A DNA stretch of 64,000 nt, from NCBI RefSeq assembly GCF_964204645.1, contig NC_134029.1, positions 3,233,001-3,297,000 on the forward strand, in the 5' to 3' direction. Shown piece after piece: positions 59,591 to 64,000 of this stretch (position 1 is the first letter of the stretch; each line of letters starts with the position of its first letter). A model generated the notes under the pieces. It was not told the origin of the DNA and ran no database searches. It was given only the letters and a program-made list of their open reading frames with translations. The DNA is from Tubulanus polymorphus. Its lineage: Eukaryota; Nemertea; Palaeonemertea; Tubulaniformes; Tubulanidae. The position numbers were made by a program, and so were the translations under genes.

Positions 59591-60859
59591 ATGGCGTTAA
59601 AAACGACGATTTACGTAGTTTTATTCGCGTGCTGCTTCGTGGCGGTCGTGGAGAATAGAAGAGAATTCCGGTCGAAAATCAAACTTGCAAAAGTTTACGT
59701 TCACGACATCGAAACCCTTCATGACAGTGATTCGCACGTGGAACACAATCATACGTCATTGCCGGAGAAAACCGCGAAAATGTTTCATCGTTACGGATAC
59801 CCGATAATCTGGACGATAGGGGTAGTCTGTAATCTGTTGAGTCTTATACTCTGGCTACAGCCGCGTTTGCGTAATTCAACCGCGTGTTATTTCGCCGCCA
59901 TTGCTACCGTAGATATCATCGTTTTGACTCTGTATTTCGTACATTCGATGGAGTTCGGTTTTAATCTACAAACGGTGAACCATCCCGTATTTTGTCAGGT
60001 ATTTAATGTGTTACTAGTCGGTGGTCAGTACTGTAGCGTGTTATTAGTGTTGGCGATGACCGTCGATAGATTCATAGTCGTTTGGTTTCCGTTGAGGCGG
60101 CTGACGATGTGCTCAATTCGAAGAACGCGCAAGGTCATCGTTTTGGTGGTCATAGTATCTCACGCATGCGCTACGTTGGAAATATTCATGTGGAGCTACA
60201 ATCCGCACGATATTCATTGTAAAATCAACTGGCAAACGCACACTGATTCTGTTCATCATATTTCGCCACTGGCCATCGCCAATTTATTCATGTTCTGTCT
60301 ATGTAGCACTTTACCGATTATAGCGTCGATGATCATCAACTCAATGATCATTTACAAAATCCGACAAACTCAACTGAAACGCCGATTATTCTCGTCGGAA
60401 TCACGCGAGTCAGATATAACACCTACTCTTACTCTACTGGGAGTTTCTTCTTATTTTATCATCAGTGAATTTTTCGCTTTCGTGTCTTACATTTTGCACT
60501 TCGTATTCCGACCCGGAAATGCTTCCGTGCCGCCGTCGAAGAGGTTTCTCGACACGGATTGGAATCGCTATCACCACTACCTGATCTCGAACCTGGCCAT
60601 TGAGATGTTCTCGGTGACCAGTTACGCGTTGAACATGTTTTTGTTTTCGTTGACTGGAAAACGATTTCGGCAAGCTTTACGGGCTAAACTTTGTTGTCGC
60701 GAGGAGCGTTCGTCGAAAGAGTTCACAAGCGTGGGACTGGTTTCATTCGCCATGTCATCAGAGAATAGAACTACAGTCGACGCCATTAGTACTGCCGTCA
60801 CGTTAAAAGACGATCGTGGAATAAAACATAACCGGAATTTCATAAAAGAAATTCTTTGA
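59591..60859 (+). CDS. Class A (rhodopsin-type) seven-transmembrane receptor, probably a peptide or orphan GPCR
   Basis: Single open exon of 422 codons. Residues 1-22 resemble a signal peptide; Asn53 (NHT) is a glycosylation site. Seven hydrophobic helices fall at about 70-90, 100-120, 135-167, 181-201, 225-257, 279-305 and 329-355. TM1 has the conserved Asn (GVVCN), TM2 an Asp (ATVDI). Cys135 and Cys210 can form the TM3-ECL2 disulphide, and TM3 ends MTVDRF in place of DRY. TM7 has NMFLF where NPxxY is usual. A CC pair at 368-369 may be palmitoylated. This resembles the large, lineage-expanded peptide-receptor-like GPCRs (FMRFamide-receptor type) of lophotrochozoans; the ligand cannot be told. 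AATAAA at 60960-60965 follows the stop by 100 bp. Confidence 0.93.
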   Translation: MALKTTIYVVLFACCFVAVVENRREFRSKIKLAKVYVHDIETLHDSDSHVEHNHTSLPEKTAKMFHRYGYPIIWTIGVVCNLLSLILWLQPRLRNSTACYFAAIATVDIIVLTLYFVHSMEFGFNLQTVNHPVFCQVFNVLLVGGQYCSVLLVLAMTVDRFIVVWFPLRRLTMCSIRRTRKVIVLVVIVSHACATLEIFMWSYNPHDIHCKINWQTHTDSVHHISPLAIANLFMFCLCSTLPIIASMIINSMIIYKIRQTQLKRRLFSSESRESDITPTLTLLGVSSYFIISEFFAFVSYILHFVFRPGNASVPPSKRFLDTDWNRYHHYLISNLAIEMFSVTSYALNMFLFSLTGKRFRQALRAKLCCREERSSKEFTSVGLVSFAMSSENRTTVDAISTAVTLKDDRGIKHNRNFIKEIL

Positions 60860-61115
60860 CGCTTTGATAATTCAAATCATCATCGATCTTCTATTTATTT
60901 CTTTGAGCGAATAGTGTTTATCTTTGTTACGTTTAAATTATTTTTCCCCCATTAAAAGAAATAAAAAGTATTGTCTAAATTCTTGTTTAAATTCGATTGT
61001 TTGCTCGACAAGTTTAACCCAACATTGAATGAGACTACCTTAGCACAAAGCTATGTTGAATAGACGAATTAGAATAAGGAGAATACAAGCGTGTACAAAT
61101 ATACAATATTCTTAC

Positions 61116-61242
61116 AGGAATAATGGTCAAAATCTGTGGGTTAATGACGCCGTCGTCTTGGATTAAGTCCTGCAGAAATGTGGCTAGTTTTTGATGAATC
61201 ACATCCTCCTTTGGTTTATCATAATGGCTTTCCCCGGATAAG
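61116..61242 (-). CDS. Possible internal exon of an unrecognised minus-strand gene
   Basis: The minus frame reads LSGESHYDKPKEDVIHQKLA... through INPQILTIIP to a donor CCT|GTAAGA; an AG at 61244-61243 could be the acceptor, though its pyrimidine tract is poor. Composition is protein-like. In phase it could join the minus piece at 57590 (FFALVIVGLIFY), which would make a membrane helix and leave the GPCR nested in an intron; this is speculative. Confidence 0.2.
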
Positions 61243-61269
61243 CTAAATCACCTAGTTTTCCCTTGACTG

Positions 61270-62235
61270 CTACCAGACTTAATGTTTGCCGCATGCGTAT
61301 AGGATGCTAAAATGAGCTTAGATGTCTTCTTGGAGAAAAGTTGTGAACAACAATGCATTCGGCACGCACGCGTACATAACACGTGAATTTCAATACAGAA
61401 CTTATTGATAAAAATACTGTAGATATATCGGAATCGTTCTAAGAAATTTCAATTTATTGCTATTTCTACGAAGGGGCAGCCGCGGTTATAAGAACGATTG
61501 ATTTGCAAGGTTATCAACACGCAAAATAAAAAAGAATAAATTGCAATGAAGGATGAAAAACAACTAAACTCGCACGGATTCTATATCTTTGAATATCACT
61601 GGCAAAGATAAAGAATTTATAAAACCAATGTTCGTCAATAAACATGTTTTTCGCTTGAATTGTATATTGCTAAGCATATATTTAAACCTCATATATTCAC
61701 CACAAAACATCACGTGTCAAACTATACACAGAGAATGTTTATTCTTATGAACGTATATCATGTACTTCAAAGATTATTTCTATTCACCCAAAATATTCTA
61801 TGACGAAGGAAGAGAAAAGAAACAAAACAGAACTGCGAATGATCTTTATAAAATAAAAGCTACAAGAAAAAAGACTTTGTTATTTTTATTTCATATTTTG
61901 ATACATTTGTTGTTTGTTTGGTAGTCAGAAAGCGTTAATATGTATAATCAGGACTGAAGATGGCACGCAAACGAAAGATGTCTTGATTCAAGTTATAAGT
62001 TTGATAACTTGATTTCTATGTTATCATTCAAACAGTTTGGATCGGTAGAGAATGAGCGTGACGTGAACTAACAGTTCAATTCGTAATTAGGGTTGAATCA
62101 TTGTTTAACTAACTAACCGAAACTTCTCACCGACAGTCTATGACTCGAGGTACTCAATCTGTACTCAAACAATCAGCTAATTTACTCAATTAAAACAGTG
62201 TCTCTTGTATAAAAACAGATCTCCAACACCTCACT
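61270..62235. other. Intergenic stretch, nothing recognised
   Basis: AT-rich, only short unsupported frames. Confidence 0.3.
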
Positions 62236-62239
62236 TCAT

Positions 62240-63195
62240 CAGTAGTCAACATCTCATCTATGTTCCTGGTACAAGTTTAGTGGTAGTTTCAATATTTGAC
62301 TAGCACAGACCTGTGCTGGGAGCACTGAGAGATATTTCAAACTGTGGCACTAACAGAAGCCGAAAGTTGTATGCTAGCTAAGTTTTTATGATTTCCGTAA
62401 CTAGTACTGATCTTGTGCTGGTGAGACTACGACTAATTAGCACAGGTCAGTGCTGGTAACAGCGATCAATACGACTTCAATTATGAATGGAGATAGTAAC
62501 GACATTCTAGTCTAGTATTCATGATTTATATGGTTTTAAATGTTCTTACTAGCACAGGATTGTTGTCTGAAATTTGAGAGAGATCATCTTCTCGAAATCA
62601 AGAAAAAGTTATATGGTCTCCGTGGTCGCCTTCATATTTCTGTTTTGGTCAGATATAAAGAACTAGCACATGAATATGTGGGGATCATTGGGTGGCTGCA
62701 AACTACAGACAACTGGTACAGGGCAGTGCTGGTAACAGAATCTAATTGGTTTATGAGATTTTACCAGGTTTCTGTAACTAGTACCGATCTTGTGCTGGTG
62801 AGACTATGACCAATTAGCACAGGTTAGTGCTGGTAACAGTAAGTAACTGGACTTCAATCATCAATAGAGGCAGTTGTATCATCTTGTTTAGTCTTCCTGG
62901 TATATGTTTAGTGGTAGTTTTGAATGTTTGACTAGCACAGACCTGTGCTGGCAGCATTGAGAGATATATCAATTGGTGGACCAGGATGAATGTTAGGAGT
63001 GATCTAACGTCTATTTCTCCTTGTATCATATGAGGGCCCGTTTTCTTTACAGTACTAGCACCAAATGATACCAGGACAGAAAACACGATTCGACTTGGCA
63101 AATACCGTATAGCGCTCGCAGTTCCCTTCATATTTCTGTTCTGGTCAGATATAAACTACTAGCACATACATATGTGGGGATCAGTGGGTCGCTGA
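62240..63195. repeat. Diverged dispersed/tandem repeat cluster with TAGCACAG..TGTGCTGG motifs
   Basis: Blocks recur: GACTAGCACAGACCTGTGCT at about 62301 and 62930; CGATCTTGTGCTGGTGAGAC near 62412 and 62783; TCAGATATAAA..CTAGCACAT near 62650 and 63147. AGCACAG and (A/C)TGTGCT form small palindromes. Overlapping open frames here are unsupported. Confidence 0.7.
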
Positions 63196-63332
63196 AAACT
63201 TCAGAATTCGAGGATTTCTATAATTTTACTAATGATGCTGATGTGTGATCTTCCATCAAAATCAGATGTGTGCAATAAGATGTATGCTAGGTAACCGCGT
63301 GGGCTCCTACCAATCCCCTGACTCTGTTTCTG

Positions 63333-63398
63333 CTACGAGCAATTATCTAACTAGATTAACTAACTAGATCTAACTTCTATTTAGATAATTGCTCGTAG
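63333..63398. repeat. Perfect 18-bp inverted repeat (hairpin, 30-nt loop)
   Basis: CTACGAGCAATTATCTAA at 63333-63350 and its exact complement TTAGATAATTGCTCGTAG at 63381-63398; the loop itself contains CTAG repeats. Confidence 0.85.
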
Positions 63399-64000
63399 GT
63401 TTTTGTGACCTAAGGCGAACATCGTTGTGTGCACAATATCCGTTCGCAGAAATACCACCAGGAGACCGTATGGTGCTGCCACCAAATTCTTGGCGTGGTT
63501 TCTGAAAACCAAGCCCAAGTTCGAACAAGCATACCCCATTATGGACACCATAATGTTGATCCATAATAAAAATAAACAAATCCCAAAAATTAGCGAACGA
63601 TTTCTTTTCATCTAAAAATCATCACTTAGTCAAAGCAGTAACCAAATCTTATCATCACGAATAATCCGTCTATTTGGGCGGTATCCGTCAACGACTGCCA
63701 GGGGTAGACGATCATATAGAATAGTTTATTCATAAAAGCATTTGTAGTGAATTTCACGAGCCAGTCTGCATTTTGGGTGTATCATGTTGTGGAAATGATT
63801 TCGGGGGAAAATCTAAAACTAATTGGGCTTTTATCTAATAACCGCGTTTAATAATTAATGCGCCAATGTCCGTTTGCATTGTATTAATACCGCTTGTTTA
63901 CCTTGGTCGCATGAAAGGCAATAGTAACGCGTTTGACATTAGTACAATAGCTTTTCGTATCAGATTTTCCATTTGTGATAATCAGCAGGTCGAATTAGTT
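63399..64000. other. Window end, no supported gene
   Basis: A minus frame at 63381-63611 starts at an ATG right after an AG and has a hydrophobic start, but it lacks a convincing donor or family and shares its DNA with other open frames. Confidence 0.25.

Noticed and set aside
62540-63131. Frames of 89 and 105 codons on opposite strands
   Set aside because: They lie in the diverged repeat cluster and have no protein-like motif.

Overview
The window looks like nuclear DNA of an invertebrate bilaterian animal, most likely a lophotrochozoan such as a mollusc or a relative (inference; the species is not recognised). Genes are split by GT-AG introns of about 0.1-4 kb, the background is AT-rich, and microsatellites, minisatellites and small inverted-repeat transposons are frequent. 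No bacterial, organellar or CRISPR signal is visible.

Layout. Positions 1-126 (minus) hold the start of a C2H2 zinc-finger gene cut by the window edge. Head to head with it, at 472-5566 (plus), lies a multi-exon gene whose first four exons encode an Scm3/HJURP-type CENP-A chaperone domain. This is the most interesting gene here. It has an alternative short last exon and a huge acidic, Ser/Pro-rich last exon. About 5.6-25.3 kb is largely non-coding, with two candidate 5' non-coding exons and several repeats. 25,423-34,994 (plus) is a complete eight-exon MEF2 gene (429 aa) with all phases consistent. About 35-42 kb is its 3' flank. At 42,309-48,084 a 5.8-kb DNA transposon with terminal inverted repeats, CACGTG-rich ends and a TA target duplication sits inside a 38-39-bp minisatellite that continues to about 49.7 kb. 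50,637-53,625 (minus) is a secreted cyclophilin gene with two duplicated, apparently mutually exclusive first coding exons. A tRNA-Thr(AGT) lies at 56,138-56,210, a 20-bp minisatellite at 56.8-57.4 kb, two nearly identical 139-bp repeats at 55.5 and 57.7 kb, and a single-exon rhodopsin-type GPCR at 59,591-60,859 (plus). The last 3 kb contain diverged repeats and no confident gene.

The genes do not form one pathway. The only suggestive grouping is the divergent zinc-finger/HJURP-like pair sharing about 345 bp of upstream DNA. Exon joins were made by eye from splice consensus, frame and family similarity; transcript data would settle them.
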